From NCBI GenBank assembly GCA_027005175.1, contig JALTMC010000665.1, positions 1 through 10,102 on the forward strand: a stretch of DNA of 10,102 bases, in the 5' to 3' direction. A program made the translations under genes and the position numbers. The notes under the pieces are model-generated. The model did not search any database and was not told the origin of the DNA. It saw nothing but the letters and a program-made list of their open reading frames with translations. Source of the stretch: Myxococcales bacterium. Its GTDB lineage: Bacteria; Myxococcota_C; UBA6777. Each line of letters begins with the position of its first letter. The stretch's first letter is position 1. Below are positions 1 through 6,066 of this stretch, piece after piece.

Positions 1-366
1 GTTGCGAGCGTCTATCGTTGGGAAGCCTCAGAAGGAAGACTCAACTTACGAACGAAAGCACTTCATGCGTTGGCATTGTTGACTCAGGAGCAGAAGCAAG
101 CAGAGGCAGAGAGAACAAAGCGACGTTCCCAAAAGAAAAAAGCAAAGGTGGCCAAAACAGAGACACTTCCGAAGCTCCGACCCACAGGGCGATCCGTGGA
201 GAGGCTTCGTCACAAACTGGGTCTGACGGTTGCTGAATTTGCGGAAGAAATGGGTGTGACTGTTGCGAGCGTCTATCGCTGGGAAGCCTCAGACGGAAGG
301 CTCACCTTACGCACACGGGCCATGGAGGCTTTAACAAGGCTTCATGTTTGGGCCAACCAACCATAA
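1..366 (+). CDS. Tandem helix-turn-helix protein, C-terminal part (5' truncated by window)
   Basis: An open frame enters from the left edge and ends at TAA 364-366, so 121 residues are visible and the true start lies outside. Two closely similar segments are present: residues 1-26 and 88-113, both beginning VASVYRWEAS and continuing GRLxLRT. The second copy is preceded by LRHKLGLTVAEFAEEMGV (about 69-86), which gives a complete XRE/Cro-like helix-turn-helix. The first copy is presumably the end of an equivalent domain cut off by the window. A Lys/Arg-rich linker (about 30-57) joins them. A DNA-binding protein with repeated HTH units is the natural reading; its target is unknown. The gene ends 88 bp before the kinase-like gene, which seems to have its own promoter, so a functional link is not implied. 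Confidence 0.75.
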   Translation, partial: VASVYRWEASEGRLNLRTKALHALALLTQEQKQAEAERTKRRSQKKKAKVAKTETLPKLRPTGRSVERLRHKLGLTVAEFAEEMGVTVASVYRWEASDGRLTLRTRAMEALTRLHVWANQP

Positions 367-395
367 AAAGCGAGATTGGGGACACGTGCTTCTCA

Positions 396-424
396 TTGCA
401 GGGCAGAGTTCTTCGTGCTATGCT
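396..424 (+). promoter_or_regulatory. Candidate sigma70 promoter for the kinase-like gene
   Basis: TTGCAG at 396-401 and TATGCT at 419-424 are separated by exactly 17 bp. Predicted transcription would start near 431, just upstream of the GAGGAG ribosome binding site at 443-448. The match is moderate (4 of 6 bases in each box), but the spacing and position in the short gap between genes support it. Confidence 0.45.
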
Positions 425-454
425 GCGTTCCTGTTACAGAATGAGGAGAACCAG

Positions 455-1060
455 ATGCTGATTTCGATTGATGGTATCGACGGTTGTGGCAAAAGCACCC
501 AAATCCGTCATATTTCAGGAATGACCGGCGCAAAGGCCATTCAGGAGATATCCGACTCTCACTGGGGTCGGATATTTCGAAGTTTAGAAAGCCCCACACT
601 TGCCGAGCAGATCGCCTACTTTTTGGCGGACCGGGCAGGTCTCTCTCCCATGCTCACCGAAGCAGCGGGTTCAGAGGCCCACCATATTGTCTCCGATCGC
701 AGTTATCTGTCTGGTGTCGCCTACCAATCCTTTAACTCTGGGCTTGCTCCAGAGATGATCGAGCAGATGAACCGCGCCCTGGTTCCAGAATACGATGCCA
801 TGCTTGTTCTGGACTTGCCCGTTGAAGTCTCCTTGGAGCGTGTAAAAAAACGTGGCGAAAAACTCACTTGGTGTGAGAATGACGCCTTGTTAACATGGGC
901 TCGCCGAGTCTTTCAGACTTGGTCTGTGTATCGCGACAACATCTACCTGATCAACGCCGACCAACCTCCAGAGCAGGTATCTGCTGAAATCACCAAGGTA
1001 TTAACCCAGATATCAAACGAAAAATTTGGCCGAGTGTTGTGGGAATCCGAAGCGGGTTGA
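455..1060 (+). CDS. tmk: Divergent thymidylate-kinase-like P-loop protein (201 aa)
   Basis: Probably a nucleoside-monophosphate kinase of the dTMP kinase family (dTMP + ATP to dTDP + ADP, cytoplasmic). The ATG at 455 is preferred over an in-frame ATG at 344 because GAGGAG (443-448) lies 6 bp upstream and the P-loop then sits at the usual N-terminal position. Visible motifs are the Walker A GIDGCGKST (residues 7-15), FLADR (56-60), the family DR-S signature DRSYLSGVAYQ (81-91), and LVLDLPVEVSLERVKKRGE (117-135), matching the beta strand plus Arg-containing LID region. It lacks the REPGGT segment typical of bacterial Tmk, where residues 30-45 are unlike the family. It may therefore be a paralogue or phage-type kinase with another substrate. 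Family membership is fairly firm; dTMP specificity is not. Confidence 0.72.
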   Translation: MLISIDGIDGCGKSTQIRHISGMTGAKAIQEISDSHWGRIFRSLESPTLAEQIAYFLADRAGLSPMLTEAAGSEAHHIVSDRSYLSGVAYQSFNSGLAPEMIEQMNRALVPEYDAMLVLDLPVEVSLERVKKRGEKLTWCENDALLTWARRVFQTWSVYRDNIYLINADQPPEQVSAEITKVLTQISNEKFGRVLWESEAG

Positions 1061-1140
1061 GTGCGGGTTCTACCGACACAGCCCCGTCTTATATTGCAAG
1101 TGTTCCGATCTATTTGTCTTATGGTTGAGGAGAGTTACCG
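1061..1140 (+). promoter_or_regulatory. Leader of the dihydropyrimidinase gene with strong Shine-Dalgarno
   Basis: This 80-bp gap has the ribosome binding site GAGGAGAG at 1127-1134, 6 bp before the ATG at 1141. A TATATT at 1090-1095 could be a -10 box, with a poor TTCTAC -35 at 1068-1073 (spacing 16). No terminator hairpin is visible after the kinase-like gene, so read-through from it is possible. Confidence 0.3.
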
Positions 1141-2523
1141 ATGAGCCTTTTAATCAAAAACGGTGAGATTGTCACTGCCAGTGAACGCTATGTGGCAGAC
1201 ATTTATTGCGAGAATGAGCAAATAACCCGGATCGAGAAAGACATCACCCCTCCTCCCGGTGCGACAGTTGTCGATGCAACGGGGAAGTATGTATTTCCAG
1301 GGTTTATTGACCCCCACACACATATCTATCTCCCCTTTATGGGCACGTTTGCCAAAGATACGTATGAAACAGGAACGAAAGCAGCCTTGATGGGTGGAAC
1401 CACAACCCTGATCGACTTTTGTATTCCCATGCGTAACGACGAGCCCTTGGAGGCCTTTGCCACCTGGAACTCCCATAGCGAAGGCAAGGCCGCATGTGAC
1501 TACAGCTATCATATGGCGGTGACCCGCTACGACGACAGTGTCGAGAGTCAGATCCGAGAGTTGGTCGGCAAGGGGCTCGCTTCCTTTAAGATCTTCCTCG
1601 CTTATGGTGGCGCGTTTGGAATCGATGACGAAGAACTCTACAACACCTTAAAATTGGCCAAAGAGTTAGGCGTTATCACAACAGCACACTGCGAAAATGC
1701 AACACTTGTGGATCAGCTACAAGCCGAACTCATCGCAGAAGGGAAAACAGGAACAAAGTGGCACTACTACAGTCGTCCACCGCGTGTCGAAGCGGAAGGA
1801 ACGAACCACCTGATGACCTTTGCAGAGTTAACAGGAGCCCATGTCTATGTGGTTCACTTGAGCTGTGACGAGGCCCTTCAAGCTGCCATGCAAGCCAAGT
1901 ATCGCGGTGTCAATGTTTGGGTTGAAACCTTAATTCAGTACCTGACTCTGGATATGACATACGCAGAAAGACCCGATTTCGAAGGTTCCAAGTATGTGAT
2001 GTCCCCCCCGCTACGCCTCAAACACAACCAAGAGATCCTCTGGAATGCGATCCGGCATGGTGCAGTGAGCACGCTGGCAACAGACCATGCTCCCTTTGAC
2101 TTCGAAGGGCAAAAACCAATGGGCAAGGATGACTTCCGAATGATCCCAAATGGAATCCCCTCCCTGGAAGACCGCATCAACCTATTCTTCACTCATGGTG
2201 TCTTGGAAGGCCGCGTCGATCTGCATAAGTTTGTCGATGCCGCAAGCACACAGGCAGCTAAGATCTTTGGAATGTTCCCCCAAAAAGGTACCATCCAGCT
2301 TGGCAGCGACGCCGACCTTGTTGTGTATGACCCAACGTATGAAAGCATCATCTCTGCCGACACACACACCATGAATGTCGACTACAATCCCTTTGAAGGA
2401 TGGCCCGTAAAAGGCCGCCCTCACGTTGTCACCGTCCGAGGAGAGATCGCCGTACAAGAAGGAAAATTTGTGGGAACCGTCGGTCGCGGAAAATTCATTG
2501 CCCGCAAACCAACACACTTTTAA
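1141..2523 (+). CDS. hydA: Dihydropyrimidinase / D-hydantoinase
   Basis: A binuclear-zinc amidohydrolase that opens 5,6-dihydrouracil or dihydrothymine to the N-carbamoyl-beta-amino acid, the second step of reductive pyrimidine degradation; many members also cleave hydantoins. At 460 residues it has the usual family length and is complete. All metal ligands can be read: H59 and H61 (DPHTH), the lysine expected to be carbamylated K150 (FKIFLAY), H183 (TAHCEN), H239 (VVHLS) and D315 (ATDHAPF). Substrate-contact positions known in the family are also present: Y155, S288 (MSPP) and N337 (IPNGIP). The C-terminal part has the family GSDADLVVYDP signature (388-398) and a second beta-sandwich segment. 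It lies upstream of the NCS1 transporter on the same strand, with the repeat array between them, and opposite preA, aminotransferase and mmsA genes. This context favours a pyrimidine role over a purely hydantoin one. Confidence 0.95.
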   Translation: MSLLIKNGEIVTASERYVADIYCENEQITRIEKDITPPPGATVVDATGKYVFPGFIDPHTHIYLPFMGTFAKDTYETGTKAALMGGTTTLIDFCIPMRNDEPLEAFATWNSHSEGKAACDYSYHMAVTRYDDSVESQIRELVGKGLASFKIFLAYGGAFGIDDEELYNTLKLAKELGVITTAHCENATLVDQLQAELIAEGKTGTKWHYYSRPPRVEAEGTNHLMTFAELTGAHVYVVHLSCDEALQAAMQAKYRGVNVWVETLIQYLTLDMTYAERPDFEGSKYVMSPPLRLKHNQEILWNAIRHGAVSTLATDHAPFDFEGQKPMGKDDFRMIPNGIPSLEDRINLFFTHGVLEGRVDLHKFVDAASTQAAKIFGMFPQKGTIQLGSDADLVVYDPTYESIISADTHTMNVDYNPFEGWPVKGRPHVVTVRGEIAVQEGKFVGTVGRGKFIARKPTHF

Positions 2524-2548
2524 TTCATTCGACCTTCACGTAACCAAC

Positions 2549-2880
2549 ACCCGGTCCAAGCAGCCTGCACCCAGGTCAGCAGACAGTACCCGATGATTCA
2601 AGCAGCCTGCACCCAGGTCAGCAGACAGTACCCGGTGAAGCAGACAGTGCCCGATGATTCAAGCAGCCAGCACCCCGACGATCCAAGCAGCCTGCACCCA
2701 GGTCAGCGGCCAACACCCGGTGAACCGGCTAGCCCCCAGGTTAACGGCCAGCACCCGGTCCAAGCGGCCAGTACCCGATGATTCAAGCGGCCTGCACCCG
2801 GTCCAAGCGGCCTGCACCCGATGAAGCAGGCAGCGCCCGGTGATTCGAGTAGCCAGTACCTGGCTGTTCAAGTAGACAGC
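2549..2880 (+). repeat. Array of 16 degenerate tandem repeats of mixed length (19/20/23/24 bp)
   Basis: It fills most of the 378-bp gap between dihydropyrimidinase and the transporter. Each unit opens with ACCC (variants GCCC, CCCC, ACCT) and closes with AGCRGMCWGY. The middle varies: aggtc or ggtga (19-bp units), ggtcca (20 bp), gatgattca (23 bp); one unit is 24 bp. In order, the lengths are 20, 19, 23, 19, 19, 23, 24, 19, 19, 19, 20, 23, 20, 19, 23, 23, a mean of 20.75 bp. Local expansions are visible: 2557-2592 is repeated exactly at 2599-2634 (period 42), and 2784-2800 at 2804-2820 (period 20). Units 1-7 mostly carry AGCAG where units 8-13 carry GCGGC or a close variant. Lengths not divisible by three, and the transporter start lying downstream, argue that the array is non-coding. 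Confidence 0.93.
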
Positions 2881-2890
2881 GACCCGATTC

Positions 2891-2895
2891 AGGAG
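2891..2895 (+). promoter_or_regulatory. Shine-Dalgarno AGGAG that sets the transporter start
   Basis: AGGAG lies 6 bp before the in-frame GTG at 2902. It falls in a decayed further repeat unit (ACCCGATTCAGGAG, 2882-2895) at the end of the array. The upstream in-frame ATG at 2821 is inside the array and has no comparable site. Confidence 0.75.
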
Positions 2896-2901
2896 ATTGA
2901 T

Positions 2902-4368
2902 GTGTCCATTGATAGAAACTCACAATACTATAACGAAGATCTCGCGCCTGTTCCAGTTGAGAAGCGCACTTGGAACTTGTGGAATTTTGCGGCCCTTTGG
3001 GTAGGGATGAGTGTCTGCATTCCCACCTATATGTTAGCGGCAGGAATGATGAAGTCAGGGATGATGTGGTGGCAGGCTCTGCTCACCATTACCTTGGGTA
3101 ATATCATCATCCTTATTCCGATGATGTTGAATGCACACGCAGGAACCAAGTATGGAATTCCCTTTCCAGTGCTCTTGCGAAGTAGCTTCGGTGTGGTTGG
3201 TTCCAATATTCCCGCAATGATGCGTGCCCTTGTGGCGTGTGGATGGTTCGGAATCCAGACATGGATCGGTGGTTCTGCCATATTTGTCCTGCTTTGCGCC
3301 ATGATGGGTTGGGATGCAAAAACCTTTACTCCCATCGCAGGGCTCGGTATTTCAGGCACCCAGTTTGCGTGTTTTATGCTCTTTTGGGCTATCAATATCC
3401 TGATCATTGTGCGAGGGATTGACAGCATCAAATGGCTTGAGAACTGGGCAGCTCCCTTCCTCATTGTGATGGGTTTGGCCTTGCTCGCGTGGGGCGTCAG
3501 TACTGCCGGTGGATTCGACAAGATCTTTGCAACAACAACGGTTGCCAAAGTTCGTGGGAGTGTCAAAAACTTCAGCTTCTGGTCTATCTTCTTTCCATCA
3601 CTCACTGCGATGGTTGGATTTTGGGCAACACTCGCTCTCAATATTCCCGACTTTACGAGACATGCACGCTCACAACGCGACCAGATGATGGGTCAAGCCA
3701 TTGGGCTTCCCACAACCATGGCACTGTTTAGTTTTATTGGAATCACTGTCACAGCCGCGACGGTTGTGATCTTTGGAGAGGCCGTTTGGGACCCCATCGC
3801 ACTCATCGCAAAATTCAAATCACCCGTTGCTGTGGGGCTTTCGATGTTCGCTCTGAGCATCGCAACCCTGTCCACCAACATTGCCGCCAATGTTGTGTCA
3901 CCCGCCAATGACTTTGCCAACCTCAACCCCAAAAAGATCTCCTTTCGCACAGGAGGAATCATCACAGGTGTGATCGGTATCGTTATTATGCCATGGCGCT
4001 TAATGTCTGATATGGGTGCTTATATCTTCACATGGTTGATTGGCTACGGTGCGCTGTTGGGAGCGATTGGTGGAGTGATGCTTGCAGACTACTATATCCT
4101 TCGTAAGATGCAACTCAAAACAGAAGACCTCTATACCTTGAACGGAGAGTATAGCTTCGGTGGTAGCGGCTTTAACTGGCGTGCGATCACTGCCCTCTTT
4201 GTTGGAATTGCTCCCAACGTACCCGGATTCTTGCAAGCCGCCAGCAAGGGTTCCATCCAAGTACCAACCTTCTTCAACTCTCTCTATGTTTACGCCTGGT
4301 TCGTCAGCCTCTTTATCGCTGGCATCACATACCTGCTCCTCAACACACTCTCGCCTGCCAAGAAATAA
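2902..4368 (+). CDS. NCS1-family nucleobase/hydantoin/allantoin transporter
   Basis: An inner-membrane cation-coupled permease of the nucleobase:cation symporter-1 family. With the GTG start at 2902 it has 488 residues, the family norm, and the conserved YNEDLAPVPVEKRTW (10-24) sits close to the N-terminus as in relatives. About twelve hydrophobic segments follow. It has HAGTKYGIPFPV (79-90) and RALVACGWFGIQTW (108-121); W115 and Q119 in the latter correspond by pattern to the substrate-stacking Trp and the Gln of the hydantoin transporter Mhp1. Also present are LNIPDFTR (246-253) and a STNIAANVVSPANDF segment (324-338), where N326 corresponds to the Mhp1 substrate Asn. The substrate is likely uracil, thymine, dihydropyrimidine or hydantoin, given the neighbouring catabolic genes; sequence alone cannot choose. 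An alternative ATG at 2821 would add 27 residues encoded by the repeat array and is disfavoured. Confidence 0.92.
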   Translation: MSIDRNSQYYNEDLAPVPVEKRTWNLWNFAALWVGMSVCIPTYMLAAGMMKSGMMWWQALLTITLGNIIILIPMMLNAHAGTKYGIPFPVLLRSSFGVVGSNIPAMMRALVACGWFGIQTWIGGSAIFVLLCAMMGWDAKTFTPIAGLGISGTQFACFMLFWAINILIIVRGIDSIKWLENWAAPFLIVMGLALLAWGVSTAGGFDKIFATTTVAKVRGSVKNFSFWSIFFPSLTAMVGFWATLALNIPDFTRHARSQRDQMMGQAIGLPTTMALFSFIGITVTAATVVIFGEAVWDPIALIAKFKSPVAVGLSMFALSIATLSTNIAANVVSPANDFANLNPKKISFRTGGIITGVIGIVIMPWRLMSDMGAYIFTWLIGYGALLGAIGGVMLADYYILRKMQLKTEDLYTLNGEYSFGGSGFNWRAITALFVGIAPNVPGFLQAASKGSIQVPTFFNSLYVYAWFVSLFIAGITYLLLNTLSPAKK

Positions 4369-4400
4369 CATCCAACAGAAAGCCAGAGAGCCACTGCAGT

Positions 4401-4427
4401 AAAAAGAAGGCCCTCCTTGTCTTTTTT
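4401..4427 (+). terminator. Rho-independent terminator after the transporter, possibly bidirectional
   Basis: AAAAAGAAGG pairs with CCTT-gt-CTTTTT around a CCCT loop, with a two-base GT bulge, and ends in six T's on the plus strand, 32 bp after the stop. The opposite strand has AAGG-AGGG-CCTT followed by CTTTTT, so it could also stop transcripts from preA, which converges here. Confidence 0.6.
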
Positions 4428-4430
4428 GCA

Positions 4431-4640
4431 CGGGCTTCACAGCGGAGGGGTCCGTTCAAACCGATCGGATGAGAGAGGTGCTGAAATGCAACAGATCGAA
4501 TTCAGGGCGAACACATAGGTTCGCCCTATATATCGAGAATCGTTCCGGTTCTGGGTAGGGGCAGACCCGCGTGTCTGCCAAAAAGTGTGGCATGGTTTCT
4601 CTCTGGCTGGTCGCACCAACTTTCGGGCTTCACAGCGGAG
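4431..4640. repeat. 17-bp direct repeat flanking the REP-like element
   Basis: CGGGCTTCACAGCGGAG occurs exactly at 4431-4447 and 4624-4640, 193 bp apart. The flanking bases differ on both sides. The two-hairpin element at 4504-4579 lies between the copies. Confidence 0.8.
4504..4579. repeat. REP-like element with two perfect hairpins
   Basis: AGGGCGAAC (4504-4512) and GTTCGCCCT (4519-4527) form a perfect 9-bp stem with a 6-base loop. GGCAGAC (4560-4566) and GTCTGCC (4573-4579) form a perfect 7-bp stem, also with a 6-base loop. The pair GGGCGAAC/GTTCGCCC plus GGGGCAGAC/GTCTGCC resembles a dispersed intergenic palindrome type that I recall from many bacterial genomes; this is recognition from memory, not a search. 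It sits between convergent genes, the usual place for such elements. Neither hairpin has a proper T-tract on the plus strand. Confidence 0.7.
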
Positions 4641-4642
4641 AA

Positions 4643-4772
4643 GTGGGAGGGGAGAGTTGCGCTTTCTTTTGCGATGCAACCAAGAGGGGTTGGAGAGAAT
4701 CAGCTAGAGGTGAGGGTTTCGATTTCTTTTGCGATATCAGTTGGAGGTGAGGTCTTCGGTTTCTTTTGCGAT
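4643..4772 (-). repeat. Three degenerate copies of the preA 3' end
   Basis: A 33-bp segment is found at 4740-4772 (the genuine end of preA), 4703-4735 and 4643-4675. Read on the minus strand in each copy's own frame, they give IAKETEDLTSN-stop, IAKEIETLTSS-stop and IAKESATLPSH. All three share the 13-base core TTTCTTTTGCGAT (plus strand). Copies 1 and 2 are directly adjacent with a 37-bp period (32 of 37 bases the same). The third is 60 bp further and more decayed (about 25 of 33). Because 37 is not a multiple of three, the extra copies are out of frame and beyond the stop. Confidence 0.85.
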
Positions 4773-5843
4773 ATCGCCTTTCCAAGTTTCATTATCGAGT
4801 CCAGCGCGGCCCGCTTTCTTATCTTTGGCAATTTGTTGTCTCTCCACAAGATCAGCATGGGTGGAGAAATAGGGCAACGAGTGGCCGACAAAATCAGAGA
4901 TTTTAGAGAATTCATTCTCTTCCATAAACTGGCTCAACTCTTCTTTCAACTTGGCGATGCATCCGTATCCTTGGAGCATGGCACCCGTACACACTTGCAC
5001 AGTACTAGAGCCCAGGAGCATAAACTCAGCAGCGTCGTAACCTGTGTAGATTCCGCCCATTCCAGAGATGGGAGTATCAGGGAAAGCCCGAGCAACCTCC
5101 ATCACCTGGCGCAATGCGATAGGTCGAACAGCTTGGCCGGAGTAACCACCAGGAACCGTATATCCCTGTACCGTTGGGATGGGACGCAACGTTTTGCGAT
5201 CAATACCTGTCACCGATAGGATGGTGTTGATCATACTGATACCATCCACACCTGCATGAATGGCAGCACCCGCAGGAGCAGTGACGTCGCCAACATTGGG
5301 AGTCATCTTGGCCCACACAGGGATCTTCGACACCTCCATCACCCACTTGCAGACCTCTTCAACGATGTCTGGATTTTCGCCCATGGCCATACCCATCTTT
5401 CGCTCGGGCAAACCATGAGGGCAAGAGAGATTCAACTCAAAAGCGTCAGCTCCACACTCCTGCACACGCTCAATAATCTCGTGCCATGCATCCCTTCGGT
5501 ACTCCTCCATGACAGAGGCGATCAAGATCTTTGAGGGGTACTTCTCTTTAAGCTGTCGAATCTCTTCCAACCACGTTTCAAAAGGACGGTCAGAGATCAG
5601 CTCAATGTTCTGAAATCCGATCACCTCTTTGCTCCCCAAAGAACGCAATTTGGCATAACGTGGGTTGGTGTTGACAACCTTAGAAGCATCCAGACTGATG
5701 GTCTTAATCGACACTCCACCCCAACCCAAATCGAAACTTTTTGAAATCACTTTTGCGTTGGTTCCCGGAGGACCCGAACCCAAAAGAAATGGGTTCTCAA
5801 ATTTGATTCCGTTAACTTCTACACTCAGGTCGACATTTGACAT
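4737..5843 (-). CDS. preA: Dihydropyrimidine dehydrogenase catalytic subunit, without ferredoxin domain
   Basis: An FMN-dependent TIM-barrel enzyme reducing uracil or thymine to the 5,6-dihydro form, the first step of the pathway. I start it at ATG 5843 (MSNVDLSVEVNG) rather than 5891: GAGGT lies 7 bases upstream, and the first 16 residues of the longer version are unlike the family. It then has 368 residues. Family residues are readable: N79 (GFQNIELIS), N138 and the catalytic C141 in NLSCPHG (the Cys that marks dihydropyrimidine rather than dihydroorotate dehydrogenases), K179, N206-T207 (INT), and the FMN-phosphate region GMGGIYTG (261-268). E. coli PreA (about 411 residues) has two [4Fe-4S] clusters at its C-terminus. 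Here no Cys follows C295, and the protein ends in a charged tail, so the clusters are absent. No PreT partner is in view. It is last of the minus-strand group and has its own promoter. Confidence 0.9.
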   Translation of the reverse strand: MSNVDLSVEVNGIKFENPFLLGSGPPGTNAKVISKSFDLGWGGVSIKTISLDASKVVNTNPRYAKLRSLGSKEVIGFQNIELISDRPFETWLEEIRQLKEKYPSKILIASVMEEYRRDAWHEIIERVQECGADAFELNLSCPHGLPERKMGMAMGENPDIVEEVCKWVMEVSKIPVWAKMTPNVGDVTAPAGAAIHAGVDGISMINTILSVTGIDRKTLRPIPTVQGYTVPGGYSGQAVRPIALRQVMEVARAFPDTPISGMGGIYTGYDAAEFMLLGSSTVQVCTGAMLQGYGCIAKLKEELSQFMEENEFSKISDFVGHSLPYFSTHADLVERQQIAKDKKAGRAGLDNETWKGDIAKETEDLTSN

Positions 5844-5918
5844 AAAAAAAACCTCATAAAAAAGAAGGAGAATGAAAAGATGAGCAGCCAAGACCAGTAC
5901 TTAGTTGGAAAGTAGAAA

Positions 5919-5947
5919 ATCATAGACTGTAACAAAATGGAAGTCAA
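5919..5947 (-). promoter_or_regulatory. Strong sigma70-type promoter for preA
   Basis: On the minus strand TTGACT (5947-5942) and TATGAT (5924-5919) are separated by exactly 17 bp, five of six bases matching consensus in each box. Transcription would start near 5912, about 69 bases before the preA ATG. The -35 hexamer lies inside the first copy of the 64-bp duplication and the -10 just outside it. Confidence 0.7.
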
Positions 5948-6066
5948 GCAAACATCAACCTCAACCCAAATGTATTATGCTTCGCAGTGTGCATCAACAA
6001 GGGGAAGTCAAGCAAACATCAACCTCAACCCAAATGTATTATGCTTCGCAGTGTGCATCAACAAGG
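5939..6066. repeat. Perfect 64-bp tandem duplication at the aminotransferase/preA junction
   Basis: 5939-6002 and 6003-6066 are identical over all 64 bases and directly adjacent. The right copy contains the last codons and stop of the aminotransferase (LVDAHCEA, stop at 6039-6041). The left copy is a non-functional duplicate of that gene end and supplies the -35 box of the preA promoter. The absence of any difference implies a recent event or homogenisation. Confidence 0.97.

Noticed and set aside
2593-2781. 62-codon plus-strand frame within the repeat array
   Set aside because: It is generated by the repeats (Pro/Ser/His-rich); unit lengths of 19, 20 and 23 bp break any steady frame, and no ribosome binding site precedes it.
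2549-2880. CRISPR array
   Set aside because: Units are contiguous, 19-24 bp and degenerate throughout; there are no conserved repeats separated by unique spacers and no cas genes.
2549-2880. Replication origin iterons
   Set aside because: The array lies between two catabolic genes with no initiator gene, DnaA boxes or AT-rich unwinding region.
3027-3641. 204-codon minus-strand frame inside the transporter gene
   Set aside because: It lies opposite a well-supported membrane protein and has no recognisable motif; it is a shadow frame.
4587-5219. 210-codon plus-strand frame across the preA 3' end
   Set aside because: Most of it is antisense to preA, whose family motifs are unmistakable; the rest is the repeat-rich intergenic region.
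5844-5891. 16-residue N-terminal extension of preA from ATG 5891
   Set aside because: The extension is hydrophobic, unlike the family start, and a ribosome binding site (GAGGT) lies in front of the ATG at 5843.
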